A DNA stretch of 64,000 nucleotides, from positions 1-64,000 of the forward strand of contig NZ_JASHHX010000008.1 in assembly GCF_030056575.1 (NCBI RefSeq), in the 5' to 3' direction. The DNA comes from Rhodoblastus sp. 17X3. Its GTDB lineage: Bacteria > Pseudomonadota > Alphaproteobacteria > Rhizobiales > Beijerinckiaceae. Numbering within the stretch: position 1 is the first letter of the stretch; every line of letters starts with the position of its first letter. The notes below the pieces were generated by a model. That model did no database searches and was not told the DNA's origin. It worked only from the letters and a program-made list of their open reading frames with translations. Position numbers and translations under genes: made by a program. Below are positions 1 to 8,803 of this stretch, one piece after another.

Positions 1-40
1 TGGCGGCGTGGATCGTGGCGCGTTCGATATCGAGGATTAA
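1..40 (+). CDS. C-terminal tail of an unidentified upstream gene (partial)
   Basis: An open frame entering from the left edge reads GGVDRGAFDIED and ends at a TAA at 38-40. Only twelve codons are visible, so the product cannot be identified from sequence. In many Hyphomicrobiales ftsK lies just upstream of lolA, so an FtsK C-terminus is possible, but that is inferred from order only. Confidence 0.35.
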   Translation, partial: GGVDRGAFDIED

Positions 41-185
41 ACCCTCCGCATTGCCGCCACAGGAAGGGTCTAGATGCTTGGCGCCGCCATTGGCGACGTC
101 GCGGCTTGGAATTCCCTGACATGATGGCAAGGACGCCAGACATGACGCCAATCAAATTACATTCGGACAAGAGGCGAAAAGCAAA

Positions 186-872
186 ATGAAGCGCGGCACC
201 ATGTTGTTTTTCGGCGCTCTGGCGACATCTGCGTTGATGAGCGGCGCCTTCGCGCAAAAGCTTCCCGCGCCGGAAAAAAAGCCATCTGCGAAATCCGCCG
301 AAGCGCCGAAATCGGCGCCTGATCCGGTCGATTCGCAAACGGCAATCCAGATGGCGAATGACTATTTCAACGCCGCGCAGGTCATGACCGCCGATTTCGT
401 GCAGGTCGGCGCCGACGGACGGCGTTCGGAAGGCAAACTCTATGTCCTGAAGCCCGGACGCCTCCGCTTCGAATATGCCTTGCCCGCGACAATGGAAATT
501 ATCGCCGACGGAGTTTCAGTGGCGATTCGCGATCGCAAGCTCCAGACCCAACAGCTTTATTTTATCAACCAGACCCCCCTCAAATTTCTCCTGAAGGACG
601 AGCTCAATTTGAAAAAGGACGTCAAGATAACTGGCGTCTCGTCCGACCCGAAATCGACGACCATCACGATCGAGGACAGCGCCACCTTCGGCGGCTCGTC
701 GACAATCAAGCTCAATTTCGACCGCAAGGCCTTCGCCTTGCAACAATGGGAAGTCACAGACCCTCAGGGCTACCAAACTCTGGTCACGCTGCATAACATC
801 GACCTGAAGTCGGTTCCGGATCGCGGTCTTTTTCGTATCCCCCCGACGTCTTTCTGGCCCATGCAGAACTGA
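186..872 (+). CDS. lolA: LolA-like outer-membrane lipoprotein carrier protein
   Basis: LolA is the periplasmic chaperone that takes lipoproteins from the LolCDE transporter and hands them to the outer membrane. The 228-residue product starts with a signal peptide (M1 to about A23, ending AFA before QK) and a Pro/Ala/Lys-rich linker. It then has the family's beta-sheet half-barrel pattern, including the VLKPGRLRFEY segment where LolA usually has a KPGRFRW-type motif. The ATG at 186 is preceded by a purine-rich AAGAGGCG. The gene lies upstream of xthA on the same strand, an arrangement common in this order. A parS-like site sits 16 bp after the stop. The family call is firm; the exact substrate range cannot be read. 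Confidence 0.88.
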   Translation: MKRGTMLFFGALATSALMSGAFAQKLPAPEKKPSAKSAEAPKSAPDPVDSQTAIQMANDYFNAAQVMTADFVQVGADGRRSEGKLYVLKPGRLRFEYALPATMEIIADGVSVAIRDRKLQTQQLYFINQTPLKFLLKDELNLKKDVKITGVSSDPKSTTITIEDSATFGGSSTIKLNFDRKAFALQQWEVTDPQGYQTLVTLHNIDLKSVPDRGLFRIPPTSFWPMQN

Positions 873-887
873 TTCGTCGCCTAGCGT

Positions 888-903
888 TGTTTCACGTGAA
901 ATG
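888..903. promoter_or_regulatory. parS-like centromere site 1 (14/16 match)
   Basis: TGTTTCACGTGAAATG differs from the consensus TGTTTCACGTGAAACA only at the last two bases and keeps the 12-bp palindromic core TTTCACGTGAAA. It lies in the lolA-xthA intergenic region, about 8 kb from parB. ParB-family proteins bind this sequence and use it to load CTP-dependent clamps near the origin. Confidence 0.75.
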
Positions 904-1013
904 AGGCGACCGCGCTTTGCGAAGGGCGATTCAGCATCGCGCCTTGATTCCTTGCCGGTTCTTGGGCTTAGTCGCACAGCCGCGCACCAATTGCGCCGCC
1001 ACGGGGTGACGAC

Positions 1014-1820
1014 GTGAACCTGAAAATTACGACCTGGAACATCAATTCCGTTCGGCTGCGGATCGCCCAGGTTGGCGCCTTCCTGCGCGATCACCAGCCC
1101 GATATTCTTTGCCTTCAGGAAACAAAATGCCGGGATACCGAATTCCCGACCGCCGATATTCGTAAGTTCGGCTACGAGCACATCGCGATCAATGGACAGA
1201 AGGGTTACCATGGCGTCGCCATTATCTCGCGCCTGCCGCTGAGCAATATTGATCGAAAGGCCTTTTGCGAGATGGGCGATGCGCGGCATATCTCTGCCGC
1301 GATCGAAATCGCAAACCGCCCGGTCCGGATCGACAATCTTTATGTTCCGGCTGGCGGCGACGAGCCGGACCCGGTGATAAACCCCAAATTCGCGCACAAG
1401 CTCTCGTTTTTGGACGAAATGTCCCATTGGATCGACAAGGAATCCTTCGCGAAGGAATCGTCGATTCTGGTCGGCGATCTCAATATCGCGCCGCACGAGA
1501 ATGACGTCTGGAGCCACAAGGCGCTGTTGCCGGTGGTCAGCCACACGCCGATCGAGACCGACAAGTTGAAATCCCTCATTGCGCAGGGATCATGGATCGA
1601 CACGCTGCGTCATTTCACTCCGATGGAGGAAAAGCTCTACACTTGGTGGAGCTATCGCGCCCAGGACTGGTCCAAGGCGAACAAGGGACGCCGTCTCGAC
1701 CATATCTGGGCGTCGCCGGCGCTGGAGCCGCATCTCGAAGGAATCGACATCCTGCGGGAAGCACGCGGGTGGGAGCGGCCATCCGATCATGTTCCGGTGA
1801 GTCTGCGTCTGCGTTTCTGA
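1014..1820 (+). CDS. xthA: Exodeoxyribonuclease III (AP endonuclease)
   Basis: This is a class II apurinic/apyrimidinic endonuclease with 3'-5' exonuclease activity, acting in base-excision repair. The 268-residue protein has the exonuclease-endonuclease-phosphatase fold motifs in order: WNINSVR (8-14), LQETK with the metal-binding Glu36, GDLNIAP (154-160) with the catalytic Asp/Asn, and the C-terminal SDHVPV (257-262) with Asp258/His259. Length matches the family. The start is a GTG with only a weak upstream GGGG. Its 3' end abuts the convergent cyclic-nucleotide-binding-like gene, and a 21-bp inverted repeat covers the junction. Confidence 0.95.
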   Translation: MNLKITTWNINSVRLRIAQVGAFLRDHQPDILCLQETKCRDTEFPTADIRKFGYEHIAINGQKGYHGVAIISRLPLSNIDRKAFCEMGDARHISAAIEIANRPVRIDNLYVPAGGDEPDPVINPKFAHKLSFLDEMSHWIDKESFAKESSILVGDLNIAPHENDVWSHKALLPVVSHTPIETDKLKSLIAQGSWIDTLRHFTPMEEKLYTWWSYRAQDWSKANKGRRLDHIWASPALEPHLEGIDILREARGWERPSDHVPVSLRLRF

Positions 1821-1830
1821 CGCCTGGCCG

Positions 1831-2277
1831 TCACAAGGCCCGCCGGGCCTTGTCCAACTCTTGCCCGAAATTCTCGATTTCCTGGCGGACGGCTTCTCTC
1901 GCCCGCCTCGCGCTTTCGGGAAACTCTTCCAGCACGCGACGAATCAGGGAACGCGGAAGCTTGAGCGTCGTCGCGTTTTCGCGGGCGATGGCGGTCGAGG
2001 GCTGAACGGTTGGCGCGAGCAATGCCAATTCCCCGATCAGGGCGCCCGGACCGACAATTTTGCCATTGTCCATTGTGCCGTGTCCGAGATCGAGCATGAT
2101 CGACCCGGACAGTACGAGAAAGCCGCCATCCGAGACGTCGCCATTGCGAAAAACCACGTCGCCGGCGCCAAATTTCACGGGTTCCGCAGCAAATGCAATG
2201 AGCTTCAGCGCCTCCGGCTCAAAAGCCGAGAAGATCGGAAGGCGAGCGAGCGCTTTGACATCGCTTTCCAAAGACAT
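1831..2277 (-). CDS. Cyclic nucleotide-binding-like domain protein
   Basis: The 148-residue protein is a single Crp/cNMP-binding beta-roll with no helix-turn-helix. The FxAGDVVFRNGD and GFLVLSGS segments and a GELALLAP stretch mark the domain. The phosphate-binding cassette reads GELALLAPTVQPSTA: the arginine that normally contacts the cyclic phosphate in Crp-type proteins is replaced by proline, so cyclic nucleotide binding is doubtful. It is followed by a charged C-terminal helix (about 125-148). It is encoded 21 bp downstream of the OmpR-type regulator on the same strand, so the two are probably co-transcribed and may share a signalling role. Confidence 0.75.
   Translation of the reverse strand: MSLESDVKALARLPIFSAFEPEALKLIAFAAEPVKFGAGDVVFRNGDVSDGGFLVLSGSIMLDLGHGTMDNGKIVGPGALIGELALLAPTVQPSTAIARENATTLKLPRSLIRRVLEEFPESARRAREAVRQEIENFGQELDKARRAL
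1833..1853. repeat. Perfect inverted repeat at the xthA / cNMP-gene junction
   Basis: ACAAGGCCCG and CGGGCCTTGT are exact reverse complements separated by one base. The repeat overlaps the stop codon of the convergent minus-strand gene. The position suggests a shared transcription stop, but there is no T-run on either strand and the loop would be too tight unless several pairs open. Confidence 0.4.
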
Positions 2278-2298
2278 GACGTTTCCCCAAGATAGCCA

Positions 2299-2985
2299 TC
2301 ATACCGCGAGGCGATAACCGCCGGCGTCCGTCAGCAGCAGCCGCGCGCTCGCGGGATCCGGCTCGATCTTCTGCCTGAGGCGATAGATATGTGTTTCCAA
2401 CGTATGGGTCGTGACGTTGGAATTATAACCCCACACGTCGCGGAGGAGATCCTCCCGGGAAACAACAATCCCCTTCGCCCTGTTCAGATATTGCAGGATC
2501 GCCGTTTCCTTTTCGGTCAACCGCAGCTTTTCGCCATTCCCGCCGATCAGCAGCTTCGCGCTCGGCTGGAATTGATAGGACCCGATCTGGAAGGTCGCGT
2601 CTTCGCTGAATTCGTGCTGGCGCAAATGGGCGCGAATACGGGCGAGCAGAACCGCGAAGCGAAAGGGCTTGCTGACGTAATCATTGGCGCCCGAATCAAA
2701 TCCGGAAACAATATCGTTTTCCGAATCATGTCCCGTCAGCAGAATAATCGGCTTTTGGAATCCTTCGGCGCGCAGGCGTTTCACGGCGTCGCGCCCATCG
2801 CCATCCGGCAGTCCGACGTCCATAATGATCAAGTCGAGCGGCTCTTTGCGAGCGACGGCAAGCGCCTGGGCGACATCCGCGGCCTCGGACGCGATAAATT
2901 CGTGGTGGACGGTCAATTGCTCGACCAAAGAGAGGCGCAAAAGGGCATCGTCGTCGACAATCAAAATCCGGCGGACTTGCGACAT
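2299..2985 (-). CDS. OmpR/PhoB-family two-component response regulator
   Basis: The 228-residue protein has a receiver domain (1-120) with the acidic pocket Asp11-13, phosphoacceptor Asp56, Thr84 and Lys106. A winged-helix DNA-binding domain follows (about 130-228), with the TLETHIYRLRQKIE recognition segment. The start at MSQVRRILIVDDD is preferred over one 14 codons earlier because the receiver domain begins there. No cognate kinase is adjacent. It is divergent from the L,D-transpeptidase gene (71 bp gap) and upstream of the cNMP-like gene. Canonical phosphorylation residues are all present. The regulated genes are not evident. Confidence 0.88.
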   Translation of the reverse strand: MSQVRRILIVDDDALLRLSLVEQLTVHHEFIASEAADVAQALAVARKEPLDLIIMDVGLPDGDGRDAVKRLRAEGFQKPIILLTGHDSENDIVSGFDSGANDYVSKPFRFAVLLARIRAHLRQHEFSEDATFQIGSYQFQPSAKLLIGGNGEKLRLTEKETAILQYLNRAKGIVVSREDLLRDVWGYNSNVTTHTLETHIYRLRQKIEPDPASARLLLTDAGGYRLAV

Positions 2986-3055
2986 GAACGATCCTGTTAC
3001 CCGCGCACATGCTAGCTGGAAGGCCAACCGGGTTGAAAAGGGCGAAATTCCGACA

Positions 3056-3712
3056 ATGCGGAAAGAATCTACGCTGTATCTTAAGCTTCGTCAAAAGCAG
3101 GACGTCTTTTGCACACGTGGCGCAGCCCAAATTTCGTGCGCTTTCGTTCGCCAATTGCCTCGGCTGCCTGGTCGCCCACCGTTGGGACTCGTCAGAATCG
3201 GCGCGCAGGCGCTTTTTTGCGCGCTCGGTCGAAACGGCGTCGGCGTCAAGCGTCACGAGGGTGATTCGATAACGCCGATCGGCCGCTTTCGAATCACACG
3301 ATGGATGCGGCGACCCGATCGCTGGACCAGCTTCCGAGCAGATTGTCGTGCGATTTCAAAGGCCGATGGCTGGTGCGACGATCCGCGTTCGTTCGGCTAT
3401 AACCGCGCGGTCCGCTTGCCGGTCCCCTTTAGCGCGGAGACGCTCTGGCGTGACGACGGGCTTTACGACATCCTCGGCGTGATCAATTTCAATCAGCGGC
3501 CTCGCGTCATCGGACGCGGCAGCGCCATTTTCATGCATATCGCTCAGGACGGCTATCGCCCCACCGCCGGCTGCATCGCCCTCGCCGCCGAGGATTTCAG
3601 AAAAATACAATTTCGTCTGGGATCTGCGCCTCAAATCGTCGTCGGCGATATTTTCATCCGACGATCGCCGAAAATCGCCGAACCAACTCGGACCTTCGTG
3701 GCGCCCATTTGA
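3056..3712 (+). CDS. L,D-transpeptidase (YkuD) family protein
   Basis: YkuD-type enzymes form 3-3 peptidoglycan cross-links or attach proteins to the wall, using a catalytic cysteine. The 218-residue product has the EGDSITPIGRFRI entry motif (68-80) and the active-site region HIAQ...PTAGCIAL with His161 and Cys173. The usual SHGC is here TAGC, a variant also found in a proteobacterial subgroup. No clear signal peptide is visible from the chosen ATG; a longer frame upstream would run through the divergent regulator. The last 82 bp overlap the 3' end of yggS on the opposite strand. Confidence 0.75.
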   Translation: MRKESTLYLKLRQKQDVFCTRGAAQISCAFVRQLPRLPGRPPLGLVRIGAQALFCALGRNGVGVKRHEGDSITPIGRFRITRWMRRPDRWTSFRADCRAISKADGWCDDPRSFGYNRAVRLPVPFSAETLWRDDGLYDILGVINFNQRPRVIGRGSAIFMHIAQDGYRPTAGCIALAAEDFRKIQFRLGSAPQIVVGDIFIRRSPKIAEPTRTFVAPI

Positions 3713-4338
3713 ATGGCCAGTTCGAAATCGTCGCTCATTCCCATCGACAGCTCCTTCAACTGAAACTCCCTCGCCAGTTGATTGAGCAGCGCAAAATGAG
3801 GCGACGCCAGTTGATCAACCGGCGGAATACACATCAGGCCGTCAATCTCCAATAGTGTCCGTTCGCGGCAGAACGACAGCAGCGCGCCAAGTTCGCGCGG
3901 CGCGACCCCCGCCTTCTGAGGCTCCTCCCCTGTATTGACCTGAACATATAGCTGCGGCGTCTTGCCGCTCTCCCGCATCGCAGCATCAATCGCCGCGGCG
4001 ATTTTCGGCCGATCGATCGTTTCGATGACGTCGAACAGCGCGACGGCCTCGGCAGCCTTGTTCGATTGCAGCGGCCCGATGAGGTGCAGCGTTATGCCGG
4101 GATAGAGGGCGCGAAGTTGCGGCCATTTTTCCTTGGCCTCCTGGACGCGGTTTTCCCCGAAGACCTTTTGCCCGGCGGCGAGGAGAGGAAGGATGTCTTC
4201 CGCGCCGAAATTCTTGGAAACGCAGACCAGCTCGACGGAATTTTCCGAACGGCCAACGTCCCGGCACATGCGCTGGATGCGCGTACGGATAGTTTGCAGG
4301 CCGGCGAGGGCTGGGCTCGCAACAGATTCTTTTTCCAC
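3631..4338 (-). CDS. yggS: YggS/PROSC family pyridoxal 5'-phosphate homeostasis protein
   Basis: This family binds PLP on a single-domain alanine-racemase-like barrel and buffers free PLP in the cytoplasm. The PLP-lysine motif VCVSKNF lies at 39-45 (Lys42). FGENRVQEAKEKW, HLIGPLQSNK and LSMGMSDDFELAI are hallmark segments. A GTG start at 4338 is preferred: it has a good AAGGGAGAT ribosome site just upstream and gives 235 residues, near the family norm. An in-frame ATG at 4422 would add 28 residues unlike the family. The 3' end overlaps the convergent L,D-transpeptidase gene by 82 bp. Confidence 0.9.
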   Translation of the reverse strand: MEKESVASPALAGLQTIRTRIQRMCRDVGRSENSVELVCVSKNFGAEDILPLLAAGQKVFGENRVQEAKEKWPQLRALYPGITLHLIGPLQSNKAAEAVALFDVIETIDRPKIAAAIDAAMRESGKTPQLYVQVNTGEEPQKAGVAPRELGALLSFCRERTLLEIDGLMCIPPVDQLASPHFALLNQLAREFQLKELSMGMSDDFELAIQMGATKVRVGSAIFGDRRMKISPTTI

Positions 4339-4568
4339 GGGATCTCCCTTTATCGCTGTGAACCATGCCGGCCGCGCCGCGCCATTCGAGCCGCCAAATT
4401 TCGCATTTCGTCGCTCGCTCATGCGTTGCAGGCGTCAGGTCTAGAAAGGGAATCCACCGGAATCAAGCCGGCTGCGCCACTTGTCTGTTTCGCCCTGCTA
4501 AACAAATTGACCATCGCCCGGAAATCATGCTCATTGCAGGCAATTTCCGATGTCGCGCGAGAATTGAA

Positions 4569-7190
4569 ATGACGATGCGGTCTGAGCGTTACAACGCTCG
4601 TGAAGTCGAGTCGAAATGGCAGAATATCTGGCAGGAACGGCAGACGTTTGAAACCCGGAACGACGATCCGCGACCAAAATATTACGTCCTCGAAATGTTT
4701 CCCTATCCCTCGGGACGCATTCACATGGGCCATGTCCGCAATTATGCGATGGGCGACGTCGTCGCGCGCGTGATGCGGGCGAAGGGCTTTAGCGTCCTGC
4801 ACCCCATGGGCTGGGACGCGTTCGGCATGCCCGCCGAGAACGCCGCGCGGCTTAACCGCTCGCACCCCGCGACCTGGACCTACGCAAATATCGCCACCAT
4901 GCGGAAACAGTTGCAAAGCATGGGGCTGTCGATAGACTGGAAGCGTGAAATCGCGACCTGCGATCCCTCCTATTACAAGCATCAGCAGTCGATGTTCCTC
5001 GATATGCTGGGCAAGGGCCTGGTTTACCGCAAGAACGCCAAGGTGAACTGGGATCCCGTCGACCAGACTGTTCTAGCCAATGAACAGGTGATCGACGGCC
5101 GCGGCTGGCGCTCGAACGCCCTGGTCGAGCAGCGCGAATTGACGCAGTGGTTTTTCAACATTACCGCCTTTTCCGAGGACCTTCTGGACTCTCTGGACAC
5201 CCTGAAGCGGTGGCCGGAAAAGGTGCGCCTGATGCAGAAGAACTGGATTGGCCGGTCGGAGGGAGCTCTGGTCCGCTTCGCCGTCGCGCAGCCCGCTCCA
5301 GCATCCGAGATCGAGGTCTATACGACGCGCCCGGACACCCTGTTCGGAGCGAAATTCATCGCGCTTTCCCCCGATCACCCACTTGCCCTGCAACTCGCCG
5401 AAGGCAACCCGAACCTTGGCGCCTTCATCGAAGATTGCCGCCGGATGGGAACATCGGTCGCGGCCCTCGAAACGGCCGAAAAGAAGGGTTTCGATACCGG
5501 ATTGCGTGCGGTCCATCCCTTCGATCTCCAATGGTCGATTCCAGTCTATGTCGCGAATTTCGTCCTCATGGACTACGGAACCGGCGCCGTCTTCGGCTGT
5601 CCGGCCCATGATCAGCGCGACTTCGAATTCGCTCGCGCCTATGGCCTCGGCCATACCATCGTCGTCTGCCCTGAGGGCGCGGACCCGGCGACCTATCGGC
5701 TGACCGACGCCGCCTATGAAGGCGACGGCCGGATGATCAATTCCCGCTTCCTCGACGGCAAGACGCCAAAGGAAGCGCAGGACGAGGCCATTCGCCGCCT
5801 CGAATCCGAAATGCTCGATGGCCGCCCGCGCGCCCAGCGCAAGGTCAATTTCAAATTGCGCGACTGGGGCGTTTCCCGCCAACGCTATTGGGGCTGCCCG
5901 ATTCCGATCATTCATTGCGAGACCTGCGGCGTCGTTCCCGCGTCGAAGGACAGTCTGCCGATCACCCTTCCCGCGGATGTCTCCTTCGACATTCCGGGCA
6001 ATCCGCTCGACCGTCATCCGATCTGGAAGAATGTCGATTGTCCGCAATGCGGCCGCCCGGCGCGGCGCGAAACCGATACGATGGACACTTTTGTCGATTC
6101 CTCCTGGTATTTCGCCCGCTTTACCGATCCGAACAACGAAACCGCGCCGACCACGCCTGCCATTGTCGACCACTGGCTCCCTGTCGACCAATATATTGGC
6201 GGCATCGAGCACGCGATTCTGCATCTGCTTTATTCGCGTTTCTTCACCCGCGCCATGAAGGAGACCGGCCATGTTGGCGTCAAGGAACCGTTCGCCGGTC
6301 TGTTCACGCAGGGCATGGTCGTCCATGAAACCTATCGCGCCGCTGATGGCGCATGGCTTTCGCCAACTGAAATCCGCTTCGACGCTGACGGCTCGGGACG
6401 TCGCGCCTTTGCGCTGAGCGATGGCCAGCCGATCGCGATCGGCGCGATCGAGAAGATGTCGAAATCGAAACGCAACACCATCGATCCCGACGACATCATC
6501 GGAACCTACGGAGCCGACACCGCGCGCTGGTTCATGCTGTCCGACTCCCCGCCGGATCGAGACGTCATCTGGACCGAGGAAGGCGTTCAGGGCGCGGCCA
6601 AATTCGTCCAGCGCCTTTGGCGGTTGATCGGCGACATCGCCGATTTCAGCCGCAACGCGGGGAAAGTGACAAGCTATGGCGAATTCGCGCAAAGCATTCG
6701 GCGAGCGGCGCATGGCAGCCTGGTGAAGGTCGAAGAGGACCTTGAACGCCTTCGCTTCAACCGTTGCGTCGCCCAGGTCTATGACCTGACGAACCAATTG
6801 ACGGCGCTGCTCAATTCGATCGACAAAGTCGCCATCGACGACGATATCCGCGCCGCTTTTAACGAATCTGGAAAGATTCTCGTTCACCTTTTCGCGCCAA
6901 TGATGCCTCACCTGGGTGAAGAATGCTGGGCGGAACTGGGCGAGGCAACGCCCATTGCCGAATCGCCCTGGCCCAAGGCCGATCATTCTCTTGTCGTGGA
7001 TAACGTGCTAATGCTTCCGGTGCAGGTGAACGGAAAAAAACGCGCGGATCTGACGATCGCCCGTGACGCGACTTCGAACGAGATCGAAGCGGCAGTGTTG
7101 AACCTGGATGTTGTCCAACGTGCTCTGGAAGGCCGGACGCCGAAAAAGATCATCGTCGTGCCGCAAAGGATCGTCAATGTTGTCGTCTGA
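4569..7190 (+). CDS. leuS: Leucyl-tRNA synthetase
   Basis: This class I synthetase charges tRNA-Leu and edits mischarged residues. The 873-residue protein shows HMGH (52-55, the HIGH signature), an editing-domain insertion containing [10 protein letters not shown] and the [17 protein letters not shown] segment, and KMSKS (629-633). A C-terminal anticodon-binding domain follows. The ATG of [12 protein letters not shown] matches the family N-terminus. The stop overlaps the lptE start by 14 bp, so leuS, lptE and holA form one translation-coupled unit, an order common in alphaproteobacteria. The 230 bp between yggS and leuS probably holds divergent promoters. Confidence 0.97.
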   Translation: MTMRSERYNAREVESKWQNIWQERQTFETRNDDPRPKYYVLEMFPYPSGRIHMGHVRNYAMGDVVARVMRAKGFSVLHPMGWDAFGMPAENAARLNRSHPATWTYANIATMRKQLQSMGLSIDWKREIATCDPSYYKHQQSMFLDMLGKGLVYRKNAKVNWDPVDQTVLANEQVIDGRGWRSNALVEQRELTQWFFNITAFSEDLLDSLDTLKRWPEKVRLMQKNWIGRSEGALVRFAVAQPAPASEIEVYTTRPDTLFGAKFIALSPDHPLALQLAEGNPNLGAFIEDCRRMGTSVAALETAEKKGFDTGLRAVHPFDLQWSIPVYVANFVLMDYGTGAVFGCPAHDQRDFEFARAYGLGHTIVVCPEGADPATYRLTDAAYEGDGRMINSRFLDGKTPKEAQDEAIRRLESEMLDGRPRAQRKVNFKLRDWGVSRQRYWGCPIPIIHCETCGVVPASKDSLPITLPADVSFDIPGNPLDRHPIWKNVDCPQCGRPARRETDTMDTFVDSSWYFARFTDPNNETAPTTPAIVDHWLPVDQYIGGIEHAILHLLYSRFFTRAMKETGHVGVKEPFAGLFTQGMVVHETYRAADGAWLSPTEIRFDADGSGRRAFALSDGQPIAIGAIEKMSKSKRNTIDPDDIIGTYGADTARWFMLSDSPPDRDVIWTEEGVQGAAKFVQRLWRLIGDIADFSRNAGKVTSYGEFAQSIRRAAHGSLVKVEEDLERLRFNRCVAQVYDLTNQLTALLNSIDKVAIDDDIRAAFNESGKILVHLFAPMMPHLGEECWAELGEATPIAESPWPKADHSLVVDNVLMLPVQVNGKKRADLTIARDATSNEIEAAVLNLDVVQRALEGRTPKKIIVVPQRIVNVVV

Positions 7191-7725
7191 TCAGCCCGTT
7201 GCGCCCAAGGCCCGTAAAGCCGTCAAGGCTTGCGGATTTGCCGTACTTCTTTCTTTTGGCCTGTCCGGCTGCGTCGAACCCCTCTATGGCCCCAAGATCG
7301 GCGGCGTCTCGATTGTCCCCGATATGCAGGCGATCAAGGTCGAGCCGATTCCGGATCGCATCGGTCACTACCTTGAAAACGAGCTGATCTTCGCACTCAA
7401 CGGCACAGGGTCTTCCCCCACGCCGAAATATCGGCTGGTGGTGACTGTTCGGGAACGGCTCAGCACGCCGATTGTCAACACCGTCACGGGCGAGGCGCAA
7501 GCCGGCGACGTCAATATCGACGCCGATTACCGGCTCTATCCGATCGCTGGCGGGGGCGAACCGATCGCAAGCGGCAACGTCACCCAATTCGTTGTTTATG
7601 ACCGCTCCAGCCAGCGGCTGTCGAATGTCCGCGCCGCACGCGACGCCGAGATTCGCAACGCCAAGGTGCTCGCCGATCAAATCCGCACGCGCATCGCAGC
7701 TGCACTGGCGACGCGCGGCTCCTGA
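7177..7725 (+). CDS. lptE: LPS-assembly lipoprotein LptE
   Basis: LptE plugs the LptD barrel and helps deliver lipopolysaccharide to the outer leaflet. The 182-residue product has a lipoprotein signal peptide with lipobox LSGC, so Cys32 would be lipidated. GCVEPLYGP right after it is typical of alphaproteobacterial LptE. The remainder is a small alpha/beta domain with low sequence conservation, so position between leuS and holA carries much of the identification. The ATG lies inside the leuS 3' end and the stop shares one base with the holA start. Confidence 0.85.
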   Translation: MLSSDQPVAPKARKAVKACGFAVLLSFGLSGCVEPLYGPKIGGVSIVPDMQAIKVEPIPDRIGHYLENELIFALNGTGSSPTPKYRLVVTVRERLSTPIVNTVTGEAQAGDVNIDADYRLYPIAGGGEPIASGNVTQFVVYDRSSQRLSNVRAARDAEIRNAKVLADQIRTRIAAALATRGS

Positions 7726-8771
7726 TGGCCGCCATCGCGCATAGGGACGCCGACCGCTATATCGAGCGGCCCGACCGTGCGCATTTTCTCTTTCTCGTTT
7801 TCGGCGCCGATCAGGGACTGATCTCCGAACGATCGCGACGATTGCTCGCTTCCATCGCCACAAATGGACGCCAGGCGCAGAACATTATCGATCTTTCGGG
7901 CGACGCGATTGCGCAGGACCCGCTTATCCTGGTCGATGAAGCGCATTCCATCGGCCTTTTCGATGGGCCGTCCCGCGAAATCCGAGTCATGCTCGGCGGA
8001 AAATCGATTTTGCCCGCGCTCGAGATGATCGAGCGCTCGCCGCCGACATCAAGCACCATCGTTCTCATCGCTGGCGACCTGAAGCGCGACGCCCAAATAC
8101 GCAAGTGGATTGAAAGGCAGCCTTTCGCGGCCTCTATCGAATGTTCGCTGGACGACGCCCGGGACATCCAGCGCCTGCTGGACGCCGAACTGAAGCGGGC
8201 GAACCTCACCATCGAACCCGAGGCGCGGGAAATCCTGTCGGAAATACTCGGCGATGATCGGATGTCGACCAGATCGGAGATCGACAAACTGCTGCTCTAT
8301 GCCAAGGACCAGAGCACGGTCACCGTCGAGCATGTCCATGACATTCTCCTCGACGCAACCGCGGTGAATCTCGACGCTCTGCTCTCAGGAACCTTTACCG
8401 GTCGCCCCGAGCGGATCATCGAGGCCTCAAGCAAACTGTCGCTCGCAGATCTGGACGTGAACAGGCTCTTCGCCGCGGCATTGCGCTATGCGCTCGCGAT
8501 CCATCGCGCCCGCGCCGAAATCGAGAGCGGCGCCTCGCCGGATGAGGCGCTCCAGATCCTGCTCCGTCTCATCAATGGCTTCAAAAGGAAATCAGAGGTG
8601 ACGACTGAACTCCGGCAAGCGCAATCGGCAAAGACGGTCGATTTCGTCAACGCGATTTACGTCGCGATCAAGGACCTTCGTCAGAATAACATTCTCGGCG
8701 ATGAGCGCTTTTCGCGCCTTATGCTTGCCATGGCTCGCTCGATGCAAAACGCTAACCGCAAAAGAGCCTGA
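7725..8771 (+). CDS. holA: DNA polymerase III subunit delta
   Basis: Delta is the clamp-loader subunit that opens the beta sliding clamp. The 348-residue protein has the RAHFLFLVFGADQGLISERSRRL N-terminal segment seen in alphaproteobacterial HolA, an AAA+-like middle and a helical C-terminal collar domain. It begins on the last base of the lptE stop (TGATG), indicating coupled translation. It is convergent with parB, with a 32-bp gap that contains no obvious terminator hairpin. Confidence 0.9.
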   Translation: MAAIAHRDADRYIERPDRAHFLFLVFGADQGLISERSRRLLASIATNGRQAQNIIDLSGDAIAQDPLILVDEAHSIGLFDGPSREIRVMLGGKSILPALEMIERSPPTSSTIVLIAGDLKRDAQIRKWIERQPFAASIECSLDDARDIQRLLDAELKRANLTIEPEAREILSEILGDDRMSTRSEIDKLLLYAKDQSTVTVEHVHDILLDATAVNLDALLSGTFTGRPERIIEASSKLSLADLDVNRLFAAALRYALAIHRARAEIESGASPDEALQILLRLINGFKRKSEVTTELRQAQSAKTVDFVNAIYVAIKDLRQNNILGDERFSRLMLAMARSMQNANRKRA

Positions 8772-8803
8772 TCTTTCCGGCCTTTCGCAAGTTTAATAAA
8801 TCG

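Noticed and set aside
5073-6986. A 637-codon minus-strand open frame inside leuS
   Set aside because: It is antisense to an intact leucyl-tRNA synthetase and shows no domain signature.
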